DNA from: Carnegiea gigantea
Lineage: Eukaryota > Streptophyta > Magnoliopsida > Caryophyllales > Cactaceae
Length of the DNA stretch: 64,000 nucleotides
Direction of reading: 5' to 3'
NCBI GenBank assembly: GCA_029747015.1
Contig: JAKOGI010000178.1
Coordinates: forward strand, 788,069-852,068
The position numbers were made by a program, and so were the translations under genes. Shown one piece after another: positions 33,626-46,707 of this stretch; position 1 is the stretch's first letter, and each line of letters begins with the position of its first letter. Below the pieces are notes generated by a model that ran no database searches, was not told the origin of the DNA, and was given only the letters and a program-made list of their open reading frames with translations.

Positions 33626-36600
33626 TGTAACATCCCTATACCCCTGAGAGCCGTCACATCGCCAGGATCCCCAAGGAGGACCCCTAAGACTGTCGTGACT
33701 AGAGACTTCTTTAAAGATCCGACCTAACTTTAAGTTAGGTAGGGAATCCTAGAACAAAACTGCACGAGTTCCACCTATAATTACAACATTTATAAAATTT
33801 AAATGCAGACATAAGGGGTACCTGGTGACATTACAACAAAATTCAAAAGAAATTAGGAGTTTCCCCACGAGTCACAGACTCGGGGTTGAGACTTATGCCA
33901 TTACAAACATTTGTTCAAATAATTTACATAGATCGAAACATGGCCCAGAGCTAACTACATGCTTGCTTCGTACATTTCTTTAACCAAAATAAGGAAACAA
34001 GTAGCTTCACAAAATGCAGCTTCATAAAAGATACTTTCAGGTAATGACTAGCAATCTTATGTCAGGTAGCATACACGATCTTTCAATCATCACCTGGAGA
34101 AAAAGGGGAAAGGAAATGGAGTGAGCCACCACATGCTCAGTGAGTGTTCCTCCACTCCTTAAAACAAAGCCATTTACAGGCAACATTACCTACAATAGTC
34201 ACGTATCAAGCATTTATGTAATACTACTATCATATTAAGCTATGTGACACAACTCGTAGGTCATTCCTTGGCTAAATATTCACTTATGAGAGATTCATAA
34301 ATTCAAGGAACAACAAGCATGCTAGGAGCTTTCTTACCCAAATCATGCATTTTTAAAACAGACATGCTCGATGTATTAAAGAATATGGCCACACATTACT
34401 TGAAGTCACATTGAACTATGCTTAGGAATCTATTTCATTAGGCACTTATAGAGATTTTCCTTTCTTTCTTTGAAAACACTTTTCATAACCTCTTGAGGTT
34501 CACATTCTTTAAAAGAACTTTCTTCCGTATTGGTCATATAACGACCCTTATAAGCTTTTCACATTTCTTTCATTCTGGCCTCTTAATGGCCTTTAAATCT
34601 TTCTTTTTCTTGGAATATTTAAAATGGCGAAATGCCAACTACTTTTCTTTGCTTATTTGGAAAATACTTCTGGCATAAGATCATTACAGGGTGCTGATTA
34701 GGTAAGATCTATTCTCAACCCCATAGTGAGACCTAACACTCACGCTTAAGCTCTTACTCCCGGGATGGCTGCATATAACATATTGGACCAGTACCTTAAT
34801 TAGGGTCTTCTAGGGTTTCCTAGTACCAGGACTTATTCCTTAGGCTAACATCATTCATATCATATTGTCCAAAGCACATTATCTTAGCCAATTTAAAGGG
34901 TATGACCATAACGGCTAATAAGTTTACTGCCTCTCACAGCGAAATCCTTCTCTATACAGCACACTCTCTTTTTGTTTAAACTCCTTAGGGATTCCCTCAT
35001 TTTAGCAGGTTCACTCCCATAACTGTATTTGTATAGTTAAAATAGGCCATCGATCAGTAATAGTTATGGCTACTATTAGTTACAACCACGAAAACCTTTT
35101 CTTTTTCAAACTGACCCTCACTCGCAAGATGCAACTTAATGACATAAAAGGAAGGGGGTTTCCATGTAACACATTCAATCACTTTATAATCAACTCAGTA
35201 GAATAAGCCACACATAACCTCGCAATCCACACGATTGCAGTTAAATACAACCCAGGCTCCCTCCTCACATAACACCGACCACAAAGAATCTCAAAACTCT
35301 CGTTAGTTTAACCTCAAGCCATCCGACTACCATCTCGATTTTCAATTCTATAACCATAGCATATTATCATGAAAGCCTATAAAGAAATGTGCAATAGGGC
35401 TTATGTACTTACCGAGCAAGCAGCACCCATTCAACGACACATTACGACTTATGTAACATGTATAGTTTATTAACATAAATAAGGCCCCTAATGGCCCACA
35501 ATGAATAGCAAGGCAAGAAACCAACTTGCATACATAGATCACGATTAAGGAGTAAATATACTCATTCTAAGGCATTTTCAAAAGTGAATCTGGGCGCATT
35601 TAAAGCCTTCTAAGTCTAATTGATTTAACTAGGGTCATTGAATTATTTCGAGGTCTTTTCACCATGTGTTAACTAGATTAGCGCGCAACGACTGAATGCA
35701 TTCTTAGATTATTTCAAAGGTCATTCGCAAACATGAGTTACCGACCAAACATGCATCGTTTCAAAGCATTGATATATTATTTCCGGAGGTACTTCACAAG
35801 TATGATTTAACTAAATAGACAAGCGTCGATTCAAAGTATTCATAAATTATTTCGAAGCAACTATTCAGTTATAAATTAACTAATTAAACAAGCATCGATT
35901 CGAAGTGTTCATATATTATTTTGAAGCTACCATTCAGCCCTAGCTTACAAATTCTTCTAACCTATTTTAAGCAGCATATTCAGACATGTAATTAGTTTAA
36001 TTCTGAGCACCTTTAGGATAACCTAACGTGCATAATCTGAATTGAATTTAATTCAAATAGGGCATGCTTACACAGGGATAGCAGCAACTCATTCCTAAGC
36101 ATAACCAGGCAGTCTACACAGGTATATTTTGAGCATGAATTCGGTCCGACAAAACATGCACAATTCCTCATTACACATTCAGTGAACCTAGCTAAACCTA
36201 AACTGACATGCATCATCATTCAAGGCTAAAACATTTTTGATTTTATTAGTACTTTAGACAAAGGGAAACACTTACTTGAATCACCCTAAATTCAAGCCAA
36301 GTAGCAGTAATTACACGCTAAGATGCTCGCCCAAACTACCAAACCCGAAATCCTAGCCCGTGTGCTTCCCAAAATCGAACCTAGCTCTCGAAATCAATCC
36401 CTTCTGCGTGTGGTTTACAGCAAAATTGATCCCTCAATTTATAGAAGTGGCGGGTTGGAGGCATTTGGCAGGTTTCTGCCACATGGGTGCCGTCCAGAGC
36501 TGACCACAAACGTTGTTGGCCTGCTCTTATTCGTGGCGAGAATTAGGAGAAAAAGAGTGGAGGAGTTAGCGGTGGTGTGCTGGGTCGTGTTCAGGGACCA

Positions 36601-37688
36601 CCATGGTCCCTCCCTTGCTCCGATGGCGACGTGTGTGGTGGAGGAAGAAAAAGACCGCCGATGGATGCCTGGTGGTCATGTGTGAGAGGAGAAGAAGAAG
36701 AGGAGAAGAGAGGGTCGGAGGGTTCGGCTCTTCTTCTACCCGAAATTCGTCCCACCCTTACTCTTTTCTTTTTCCTTTTTTTTTATTCAATTAGTGCAAT
36801 GGCTAGGTTCCTAGCCCCGAATGCATTATTATTTAGTCTAAGCTCGGGTTGAAAGGTCTTAAAACTGGCATCCTAACTAAATTCAGGAAATGACTAAATA
36901 AATCGAATAACGATTTAAAAGCTTGGGCTAGCATCGACCCAAAAATTCTCCAAATAAATAACGACAATAATAATAATAATAATAAAGTCACTTTTTTAGT
37001 GAAATTAATTGTTAAAAACGCACACAGATGACATAATATCCTTGACGAAAAATAATTAAAATATAGCTTGGTAAACTTGGCAACTGAAACAATTAGTCAG
37101 CAATAGAAAGCAAGTACGGCCCTAACGTGGTAATCGCCTTTTGTTTTTGTCCAAAATTCGCAACAATGGTTTGTACGGTTCCTGGGAAGGTTGAATGTGA
37201 AGAATGCAAGCTGAGTAGAGAAAGAATTGATGGAGTTTTGGGAGCTTGTGGCCACGTGTGTGGCGAGGAAGAGAAAAGGGGATGCGCCTGGTGATATATT
37301 GCGAGGAGGAAGAAGAAGCCAGGTAGGGTTTGGCATTTTTTTTTTAAACAAAAATAACCCCATTTTCCTCTTTTCTTGGCCAATTGCTACTGAACTCTGA
37401 TTCTTGGCCCCTAAATCACTAGTGCGCAATCTAGAACTAGGTCTAAACACTCTAATAATCAGCATTCTAATCGAATTCAGAAAATGACTAAATTAAACTA
37501 TCGGCACAATTTAATGGTACAAATTAGAACGAATAAAACGTCAAAATCAATAATGATAATCATTCTCTTTTTAATAAAATTATCACTTAAGCAAGCATGC
37601 CATTATTAATCTAACTTAATTAATAAAATAAGATACTCATAATATCAAGAAACAGGCTAGATAGCTTAAATAAAATGCGGGTATTACA
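33626..37688 (-). repeat. Tekay-like LTR B, 4,063 bp (minus strand)
   Basis: Begins TGTAACATCCC and ends GGGTATTACA on the plus strand; on the minus strand it therefore starts TGTAATACCC and ends GGGATGTTACA. A polypurine tract abuts its right side (AAGGAGGGAGAG on the minus strand, preceded by a 'TTTCGAGGATGAAATTC' motif common at the end of Tekay-like polyproteins). Hence it is a 3' LTR of a minus-strand element. Short ORFs at 36,323-36,852 and 37,093-37,465 are not conserved genes. Confidence 0.7.
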
Positions 37689-38220
37689 CTCTCCCTCCTT
37701 AAAAGAATTTCATCCTCGAAATTCTAAGGTCTATTGTTCAGTCATCCATAACATGCGCATGCACATGGTACGATTTACACAACTCATAACAGAATCTGAA
37801 ATCTTGTTTTACAATTAACCGAAATCAAAAAAGAGGCTTATGGTATCTAGTCTCCTCCTCGCCAATCCTCTTCAGGCAGCCACTCACTCTATTTAGGCGC
37901 CGAGGATAATCGTATAGAGGAGGGGCAAATGAGTTGGCTTAGAAAACCATATTAAGCTTATTTAAAAATGAACATGGACCCTTAATTGTATAGACACTAT
38001 TCGCATAGTGAACAATAACTCTATGTATATGCACCATTATGGATCGGCATCTGAAGGTATGATGATTGGCCTATAACATCTTAAGGTCATATGCCGGTAG
38101 TTTCATTCTAAATGATAAGTTCAAATCACTTTTACAATCTAAACAGTTAACCTAGGGACTCCTATAACACACTAAAGTAATAAGTATATCACATAGCATC
38201 ACATAGCATCACTTTAGTAC

Positions 38221-38935
38221 AACAACAACAACAACAACAACTCCCAGTGTGGGTCCCGGTTTCGCGGGGTCTGGGGAGATCCAGCTGTAGGCAACCTTAC
38301 CCCTACCCGTATTCCTACCCATAGGGGGGTTGATTCCTTAAGACCCACAAAATAGTTTTTTTTTTTTTTTTTGAAAAAGGTTTATAGAGAAAACAATTGC
38401 AAACCAAAAACCAAGGAGGAGAAAATGCGCCGAAGAGCAAAATAAACAAGGAGCAGAGACATACCTCAACCAACCAGGGGCGCTAGATACCGTCACATCC
38501 CAGAAAAGCACGACCTGTAGACAAGCACACCAAAACCCTACCCGCCCCACCCTACCGAAGCTAATACCACCTACGCGGTCGGTCCCCTACAATCAGAGAC
38601 CTTAATCCTATCCCGCCACAACCTCCTATCCTGAGTCATGTCCTCCGTCAAACCGGCAACTCTTAGGTCCTCTCTAACCACTTCCTCTAGGCTCTTCTTC
38701 GGTCTATCCCTCCCTCTCTTTCCACCGGGGGGGACGATCATCTCGCACTTCCACACTGGGGCGGCCACACTTCTCCTCTTTACGTGACCAAACCATCTGA
38801 GCCTCGATTCCTTCATCTTCTCCTCTATGGGGGCCACTTCAGCTAAGCTCCTGATTACTCCATTCCTAATTCTGTCCAATCTCGTAAAACCACACATCCA
38901 CCTGATCATTCTCATCTCAGACATAGAATCAACAA
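38221..38935 (-). mobile_element. 5'-truncated LINE (RTE-like) 3' end
   Basis: Minus strand: ORF end at 38,924-38,571, then a 3' UTR with an internal A-tract of about 18 (T-run at 38,356-38,373), ending in a (GTT)n tail (plus-strand ACA repeats at 38,221-38,240). The tail is nearly the same as those at 14,653 and 61,370. Truncation at the 5' end is the usual result of target-primed reverse transcription. Confidence 0.75.
38571..38924 (-). pseudogene. LINE ORF2 C-terminal fragment
   Basis: Reads 'MCGFTRLDRIRNGVIRSLA', 'EEKMKESRLRWFGHVKRRS' and 'GRDRPKKSLEEVVREDLR', then 'LTEDMTQDRRLWRDRI'. This WFGHVKRR tail closes the reverse transcriptase ORF of plant RTE-like LINEs. The RT catalytic core is not present; only about 117 C-terminal residues remain. 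Confidence 0.75.
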
Positions 38936-41900
38936 CTCATCATTCGTAAGCCTAAGAATCACAAGCAACATGAACCGTCTAACACGTGTATAGCAAGCAA
39001 TTTACAAGAGGAAAACATATGCAATTGACATTCCTATGTTTATACATCAACCCCAACTAAGTTTTAGGCCTTTCATTCATGGCAAATTACATAGGATATG
39101 TCAAGGTCATATGAAGATGGTTAACTTAGCTAGGTTCATTGGAAAGTATGAAGATATCAAATCACTTTAAGGTTAAATCAGTCAATCAGGAAGCTACCAC
39201 ATCTCATAAAAGTAGTGGAGACATCATATTACATCATATTAATAATGACAGGACTTGAAGTAGCACCCGAAATCACATTGACATCAGGTAGGGTCAACAA
39301 CACAATACACCGAAGATTAAGAATCACAAGTAATGTGAACCAGCACTACATCTTAATAGGAACAATTTGAAAAGGAAATGCTAAGGCAAGAATGCAAGTC
39401 AATGGATGGTAAAAGTCTAGTATAGGTCCGACCATAAATTGTTTAAGGGAGGTAGATAGATAGTGTCTTAGTTATGATAGGTTTTGTATACAGTCTACAT
39501 GCCTACCAATGCCTTTATATAGGTTAACTATAGTTTCATGAGAGTCTAACTACCAAGGTAAGGTGGTTTGGCTTGGGCATCGCCACCAAGAAACTTGTAG
39601 TTTTTGTTGGGAAGGAAGTCCACTAAGTATTTGCTTAGAGCTCCTACATAAATGACTTGGCAGTTATACTTAGCAAAGTGGGTGATTTTCGACTTGACAA
39701 GCAGATAAGATCATCGTGATAGTTTTGATGGTGGGGAAACTCTCCCTAGGGTTCCTATTTGGAACTATCGTCTCTTCAGTCATAGATTCATACAAATAAA
39801 TGGTTATGCTCATAGACATGTAAGCATTGATATTGAGTTCGAAGGATAGTATTGATAATAAGCAAAACGATAGCATGATAACTCAACAACAAGGCATCTA
39901 GAATGGAGGTAGGCGACGTACAATAATCACGATATAGTAAAATAGTAATAACAACAAGCATAATGGCTAACGTAGAACAATTCTTAGAATTTCCTATGAA
40001 ATCTGCCATAGGGCACATGACACTCATCACATAGTCTCACATATTATTGCATCAATAGCATCAAACCACAAACGAAATTCGACGCCGTAATGACATTACA
40101 TAGGTTTAACAACTCAGCATCTCATAGCCAAGAACAAGCAATAGGCACTCATTTTAGCAAGTATCTGACAAGCAGTTACGAGAGGTCATAAAATGGAGCT
40201 ATCATTGACGAGCAAGGAAGCAACTTGGGGGATTTATGGTATAGTAGAAATGTATCCAATGGTGGTAAAGACACAGGGAACTCCAGTACATTTCGCACAT
40301 TAGCTAACTAGAGAAGGTGGAGAGGTGTTTTCTTGGTGATGCTAGATTTAATGTCAAGTTCATGCATTAAGTATCGCATTTATGTCCTAGCTAACATAAT
40401 GCTCTATCTTCGAATCTCATTTAGAATTGATTATTTCTAAATCATAGAAATATACAATATGATGCCAGGATCATAGACTTAAATTGAGGCCCCTTAAGAT
40501 CCCAATTAGAGTGTCAGAGGTATACACCTACAATGCACCTAAGCCACATCGTGACATGTATTTCTATTCATCACATTAGCGCACATATCTCGTAACTCGA
40601 TTGTCAGTATACATTTCAATATAACTATGAGTACACCAGCAAGTTATCATTCCCTTGGCGAGGTTCATAATAAGCACCTAGATATAGAATTGTAATTTCT
40701 AATATCAAAGGATGACAGTACGATAACACAACAACCAGAAAGCTCATAAAGGATACATCTATATAGGATAGCCTTAATATAACAGGATGACTATCTTACT
40801 TGGTGTGCAAAAAGAGCAATATTAATAAACATAACACCCAATGAAGGTACAATTCTAATGATTTTCCATGAAAACCACCTTGCAATACATGAAATTCATC
40901 GCACAGGGTATAATATAAGATAACTTAAGCACATCACGTCCTAGGATCTACACGATCTATGTCAGTCATTGTATCGAGAATTCAACTATAAGCATAGTAC
41001 ATTAGTATGCCATCGGATCAAACATAGAATACAAGGGCAAGGATATGCGAATTTTTCAAGTTCTTATGGTCAACGCATCATGCTTTAAATACGTGTGTAT
41101 GCATTTATTCAACTATGACATGAGATTAAAGGATTTGCAGAATGCAAACTGACTCAGAGGGCATACCATGCTATGAATTACATAAGTTAAATCATTTTAC
41201 TGATTCAGTCATATGCCAAACCAAACTCAAGTCAAGCAAATGTCAAGAAGCCCATTTACTAAACAATTTATTTACAAGACACATGAATAACCGTGCATGA
41301 CAAACCTAAGTAACTATATGGGCTTCCATACCCTTTACATTATGCATAATGTTATGCTTATACTTTAAAACACATATGTTTGTGGTGATGTCCCACGGAA
41401 GGATATCTAGACGAGTACACATGAGTACAACCCTCATTTAAATCCTAGGATCAAGGGTACGCCTTGAGGTTTGTCTAAATTGTTAGGATCTAGCCACCAA
41501 TTAGCTAACAATGGCATTAATGGTCTCACAGACATACATTCAGGTGTTATGACACTGGTTTCTTATAGGGTGGATGTAAGAGTCTTAGGAGCTCATGGCA
41601 CGAAGGGGGTAGTTTAACCTCCTACAGAGATTCTTGGTTTCCGCACTCGGTGTTAAAGTTTACAAGATGATGGAAAGGTATGGATAGTTTCCCCCAGGAG
41701 GTAACAAGGTGATGCATGTGGTACAACAATTCCAAAGTCTGTCAAGTTCTTTCTCCACTCTAGGTATGTTGGGGTTGATATAGCTAGGACACTATCAATT
41801 ATATAATAAGAATAGCATCCATGCCACGATGAGAATAACACCTAGCTGACTCTGAGTAAGAGTAGTTACATTGTTGGGAAGGAAGGAAGACCGCCTATTT

Positions 41901-42819
41901 AAATGTCAATCTAGATTAAGGCCACATCTAAGTATCAATGGTATATATGCGGACGGCTTGGAATAACACTTAGGCAACAATCAACAAGGCCCTATCACAA
42001 CTATCCATATTGAAATGCACGTCTACAGAGTTCTCACATAGCTCCCTTAGCAATTGAGAATTCACGCAAAAAGAGGTGTCGTTTAAAAGAACTTTTAGTC
42101 AAGAAAAGCAATCTTTTAATCACTTACTAACAACTCATCATTAATGATTGAACAACATGCATTTGGCATGTAGGTATTCGAAACATCCAGTTACACATAG
42201 AAACTTATGCTCTTAGAACGAGGCTTGAAGATCATTATAAAGCAAATGTAAGTCCTTCCACGCAACAGTAAGGTCTAACTATATAATTAGAAAGGTCTTT
42301 TAATGCGGAAGGAAAACCTTAACTCACTATTTAGGAAGGACTTAACTTTCAAAGTCTCTAGGTTCCGAAAGGAGAATAGTTTAACTACTTCTAGCCCTTT
42401 CTCTAGTAACCATTGAGTGCGTTTGCCCACTCTACTATGGGATCCAAGGAGCATATCGTACTTTAGGGGCAAAAATGAGCTTAGAGTTAAGACTTTTCCA
42501 ATCATTTGAATTCAAACCAAGTATACTTTAAACTTTTGATTTAAATCACCAAGGTACATATACAAAACAATCATTATTGAGCTAACACTTAGCTCATTTA
42601 CAAGAATACAAGTCATTCAACCTACACTCTAGCAAATGGTTCTTTCATTCAATCAATCAGCTCACTCAAGCCGCATATAACTTACTAAATGCACCAACAT
42701 TTATACCAAAACCACATTTGTACACAAAAGTACAACATATATCACATCATCATAAACTCATTCCTAGACAACTATATGAAATGCAAGACTCAGGTTGTGG
42801 CTTGTGGTCGCATGACCGT

Positions 42820-42831
42820 GCTCTGATATCA
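42820..42831 (-). promoter_or_regulatory. Primer-binding site (tRNA-Met) on the minus strand
   Basis: Plus strand GCTCTGATATCA differs from the consensus inverse site GCTCTGATACCA at one base. It lies two bases from an LTR end (TATAACACTCC) and shows that the element is read leftwards. Confidence 0.75.
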
Positions 42832-42833
42832 TC

Positions 42834-43075
42834 TATAACACTCCTTTCCCTAGGGCTAGAAGTGTTAGTGTTTTCTTAAATTCTGGAGCGAAACAAAGTT
42901 TTACCGAAAAACTAACCATTTCCTATGCTTGAACCCTTATATTAGATCCTTGTAGTGAATAGAAGCATAAAGAACACCAAAACAAGCTCAATGGCTATAC
43001 GCAATAGTCAATAACTCTATAGGCCACTAGCGAAGAGTGTACCAAACAATAAGGTTCAATAATAAAGAAGCAACT
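42834..43075 (-). repeat. 5' LTR remnant, same family as LTR A
   Basis: About 240 bp that follow 23,629-23,850 closely ('CCTAGGGCTAGAAGTGTTAG', 'GAATAGAAGCATAAAGAACA', 'TTCAATAATAAAGAAG'). Broken at 43,075 by the Sirevirus; the rest of the LTR is not found on the Sirevirus' far side. Confidence 0.7.
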
Positions 43076-44650
43076 TGTTGAGTTCGTGAGTATACAACCA
43101 CAAGAGGGGGGTGAATTGTGGTGTCTGATTTTCGCGTTGTAAATAACAAACACCCTCACAGAGGTTATTCTCAAATGACAAACACCCTGATAGCTTGTTT
43201 GCACGGGGTGTTCTCAAATATTGCAGATGCGAAAATCACCAAGATAAATGCGGAAAATAAAGCACACATAATTTTTACGTGGAAACCACCTCTAGCCCAA
43301 CTGAGGTGTGAAAAACCACGACCTACCTCGTGTAGGATTTAACCCCTTTCACTAACGGGCTTCACACGTTACAAATGTAACACACCTTGTTACAACTTGC
43401 AACCACGTAACCTTCTTCCCAAAGACAGGTTACACCACGTCCAACCTTCACAAGATTAGACACGTCTAAGTCCACACGACTAGGACACACCCACTCACTT
43501 TTCTGATCTAAGATCAGGGTTACAAACACCTTGCAGTGGGTGCTTCTTACTAAGCAGATGTAAGGTATAATGAAGATCCTATTATGCCAAAGGTTTGAAA
43601 ACTCAAATCAAACACAGCTTGTCACGGTTTTGCTTTTCAGAACGAAGCTCAAGAATTTTAATGTGAAAACCGTGTTTCCTATTTTTTCCAAATTTTTCAG
43701 AAAGCTGTGATGCTTCTCTTTTCCAGTCTGAGTTTTTTCTATCTGCTTCTTGGCCTTTTTATGGGAGAGAAAAGCTGTGGTTTTTAAACATAAGGTCCAA
43801 CGGTCAAAAACCAAAGAATCAGCTAAGTATGGAAAATGATTTGCAAACAAAATATATTCTCCAACGGCTAATGATGAATTTATCCCAAAATATAAGGGAT
43901 TTTGTTATCTTAAAAGATAACCCTTATCTTCCCATAGCTGTGAAGAGGTTTAAAGAGATTTTCAGCTTTTACCAAATTCGAAAATATAGTCATAGGAATC
44001 TTTTGATTTGGCAAATCTCCCAAACCTATTTTCGCAAATCTCCATAATATTTTCAAAAACTATCCTCTCCAGAAAAATAGCAATTTTGAAATTCAAAGAA
44101 AGTATTCTGGAGATCTTGGCCAACCAAAATGAATTTTCAAAAATAATCGGGTATGGCCACTGCAGTTCAGAAACAACCTAGGCACCCTGTTTGCAGGGTT
44201 GTTCGCAACTAGTGTTCTGAAGTACTTTAGCGCAGATACCGATTCAAGAGGTGTTTAAAATGATGTTTTTAATATTGGCATATTAACAAGAGTCTAATTA
44301 AATAAAACCTATATACCCAAGACTTCTTGTTTCGAACCAGTCATCTTGTCCGAGATTTGTAGAGCTGCTGTGAACACCAAGGCCACCTTGTTTGTTGGGG
44401 TTATTCCTTGCATTGCTAGAGTTCAGGAACACGCTTTACAATCAACTGTCGAGATGGTGTTCTTGACTTAATATGGAATCACCAAGTAAAACCTGTTTTG
44501 AAGACTTGTTCTCACATGTAGCAAACCAGTTAATACAATAAAGATCACAAACACCATTTAGGCCTGTTTGGAGATCGTGTTCGGAGCAACATTACTTGGA
44601 CAAATTTTTACACTTGGATTTGTTACCATCAAAACTAAATATAATCAACA
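43076..44650 (-). repeat. 3' LTR of the Sirevirus
   Basis: 1,575 bp, direct repeat of 52,250-53,827. A polypurine tract (inverse of TTTCCCCTTTTT) lies at 44,654-44,665, immediately outside. Confidence 0.93.
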
Positions 44651-44653
44651 AAT

Positions 44654-44665
44654 TTCCCCTTTTTG
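44654..44665 (-). promoter_or_regulatory. Polypurine tract of the Sirevirus
   Basis: Minus strand AAAAAGGGGAAA directly before the 3' LTR, where plus-strand DNA synthesis would start. Confidence 0.85.
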
Positions 44666-44717
44666 ATGATGACAAACCAAGTGACCATATTGACAAAATT
44701 TAAACGCGCTTAACAAC

Positions 44718-44841
44718 GTTTAATGCTGATAGGGATCTGCTGATAGGGATCCTCTCGTTTAATGCTGATAGGGATCTGCTGATAGGGATCCTCTAGGTGC
44801 TAGGTCATATCTGGGATCCTCTAGGTGCTAGGTCATATCTG
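44718..44841. repeat. Nested short tandem duplications next to the polypurine tract
   Basis: A 39-bp unit starting GTTTAATGCTGATAGGGATC occurs at 44,718 and 44,757. A 28-bp unit starting GGGATCCTCTAGGTGCTAGG occurs at 44,785 and 44,813. 'GCTGATAGGGATC' also recurs inside the first unit. Confidence 0.9.
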
Positions 44842-44938
44842 TCCATATGGTCTTATTCCCCCTTTTGGCATCATTAAAAAGTATAAGCAACAGTAGTAAT
44901 GCAAGAAAAGCAATATAGAGCATAAGGTGCAAGTAGCA

Positions 44939-46707
44939 TTAATAAAGGGATATTGCATTAAAAACATTAAAATGCCAAAAAACTGAGATGAGAGGAAACA
45001 AGAGAACAGCCTCAACCTTGACGGAAGGTTGCCCAGAAATAGGTGGTCGAGGTGGTCGACGACCCTGTCTGGAGACTGACCCTTCGCCAACCTTACAGCC
45101 ACACCCTAGCAGAGTGTCAATCCCAATCTCATCAATGATTTGGGTCGCCACTCTTCGTGTGAGCACTATCCTAAAGTGCTCAAGCACCCTTGTCAACAGA
45201 AACCCATAGCCAAGATCATGTACCCGGGTGGTATTCGCAATTCGCTCTATGTGGCGAATCATGATTGCAGGGAGGTTTACTGGTTCCTCCCGATCCAGTA
45301 GGTCCACCAGACATTGATCGAAGGCATCTGCTGAATTTCGCCCTTGACCTCGCGGTATTATGTTCTTGATGGTGAACATAAACAGTAGTTGGTGCAGGGA
45401 GGTCATTTCACCCTTCTTAACCGAGAGGGGTGTTCTCAGGCCCTGTTTTTGACTAAGGCGTTGGGACACCTCTAAGAGCCTGACTGTTTCCAGGGCAGTT
45501 TTGTCTTCCCTCACATACACAGCAAATCCACGAGAATGGATGCCCAGAATGTCACCAAGGGTGGCTGCATCAAAGGAGAAATGGCACTCATTGATAGCAC
45601 TTGTCACCACCCCATTTGTGACAGAGCAGTCGGCATAGAACTCAGCCAACTCAGGCACAGAACACCCTTGCTGGGTGTTTGCAAACAACTCAAGCCAGCC
45701 TTGGGCTCGAAGCTTGTTCAAGAACACCCCCAAACCCTGTTCCTCGAAAAAGCTTACATTCACTACCTTCCCCCTGATGACATTGCGCTTCAGCAACTGC
45801 GCATGTTTGTCAGACATAGGAGAGGGAGTGAACTGCTTTGGGCGTTTAAGGACAGGAACAGAGGTGGTAGTTCTGGTAGGGGGGCTGTTCTGGGCTTTCG
45901 CTTGAGGGGTGTTTTGGCAGGAGAGTGCTTCACAACAGGTTTATTAGTTGGTTTTGGAGGAGATTGTTCTTCAGAGGACTCGGAAAACACCGGTGTCCCC
46001 TGTTTGAAGGTGGTGTTCTCAGAGTCAGAACTCGAGAACCCTTCAGAAGAGGAAGAAATCTCCTCGATGATAGGAGCAGAGGGTTTGGAGGGACGATGAG
46101 AGGATTGAAATGCTAGCCTTGCAGATCTTCGAGAGGGCTTAGAGGATTGAGGAGAATAGGGAGTTTGAGAGGGTTGAGACCTTGGTTGTGGCCTTGTTCT
46201 TAGCGTTCTGCTATGCCTAGCCACGATTTTCACCCTCTTCCTTTTCTCTCCAGTTTGAAAGTCTGGAGTGGAGATTTCAGCCTCAGGGAGAGAATTCTTC
46301 TCTAGGCTCTCCTCTGACGACTCATTCGACTTCCCTTGGAAGTCGACATGCAGATCCTCCACAAACACACCTTCGACAGAGGCCGCCCCTGTTTCTGTCG
46401 CGGTGTCAGAGAACAACCCAGAAGAACAGGGCTCAAAATTAAACCCTTCAGGGGTTTCCAAGAATTGTTCTTGAGACCCCGACTTTGTTCCCTTTGACTC
46501 AACTAAAATGGGACAAGCAATTGCCCCTACGAGGAACACCAATTCCCTTCCACATTCAAAGGGAATATCATCCATCCCCATTCCCATTGATTTTAGGGAC
46601 AAGCAATTCAGGAACTTGAAAGGCTTGTAAAGAATTGGGCGAGGGGGAGCAGGGATTGAGGCTGCAAGAACGAGGACTTTTGATTGAGAAGAGTTGTTGG
46701 AAGCCAT
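44939..46707 (-). pseudogene. Sirevirus extra ORF (env-like position), transposon-protein domain
   Basis: Starts at the ATG at 46,707 ('MASNNSSQSKVLVLAA'), in frame to about 45,885; the reading then continues in the next frame to 44,939 (about 590 codons in all). The shift coincides with a six-base G/C run at 45,879-45,884. The N-terminal half is Ser/Pro/Glu-rich and probably disordered, with a basic stretch ('GEKRKRVKIV', 'RTLRTRPQPR') that could be a nuclear signal. The C-terminal half ('RAQGWLELFANT', 'VPELAEFYADCSV', 'FDAATLGDILGI') resembles the 'putative plant transposon protein' domain seen in other retroelement ORFs. This is the slot called env-like in Sireviruses. I see no signal peptide; a short hydrophobic stretch ends the frame. 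Function unknown. Confidence 0.65.

Larger units (their letters stand above)
37689..42819 (-). mobile_element. Non-coding internal region of a LARD-like element
   Basis: The left edge is a polypurine tract (37,689-37,700). The right edge is a primer-binding site (42,820-42,831) next to an LTR end. Between them are about 5.1 kb with no gag, protease, RT or integrase motif on either strand; the only coding trace is an inserted LINE (38,221-38,935). A long LTR with a large non-coding interior is the hallmark of LARDs, which rely on related autonomous elements. A caveat is that the two flanking LTR ends do not match each other, so the pair may be chimeric or the outer element may have been rearranged. 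Confidence 0.45.

Noticed and set aside
36323..36852. ORFs of 91-120 codons within LTR B
   Set aside because: They sit in LTR sequence; no known motif, and no equivalent frame is seen in the related LTR A piece.
33626..43075. LTR B and the LTR end at 42,834 as a normal identical LTR pair
   Set aside because: Their terminal 240 bp do not align; 42,834-43,075 matches LTR A instead. The pairing is left open.
45536..46099. 187-codon plus-strand ORF
   Set aside because: Lies antisense to the Sirevirus accessory ORF, whose strand fits the element and whose protein text is domain-like. Treated as a shadow.
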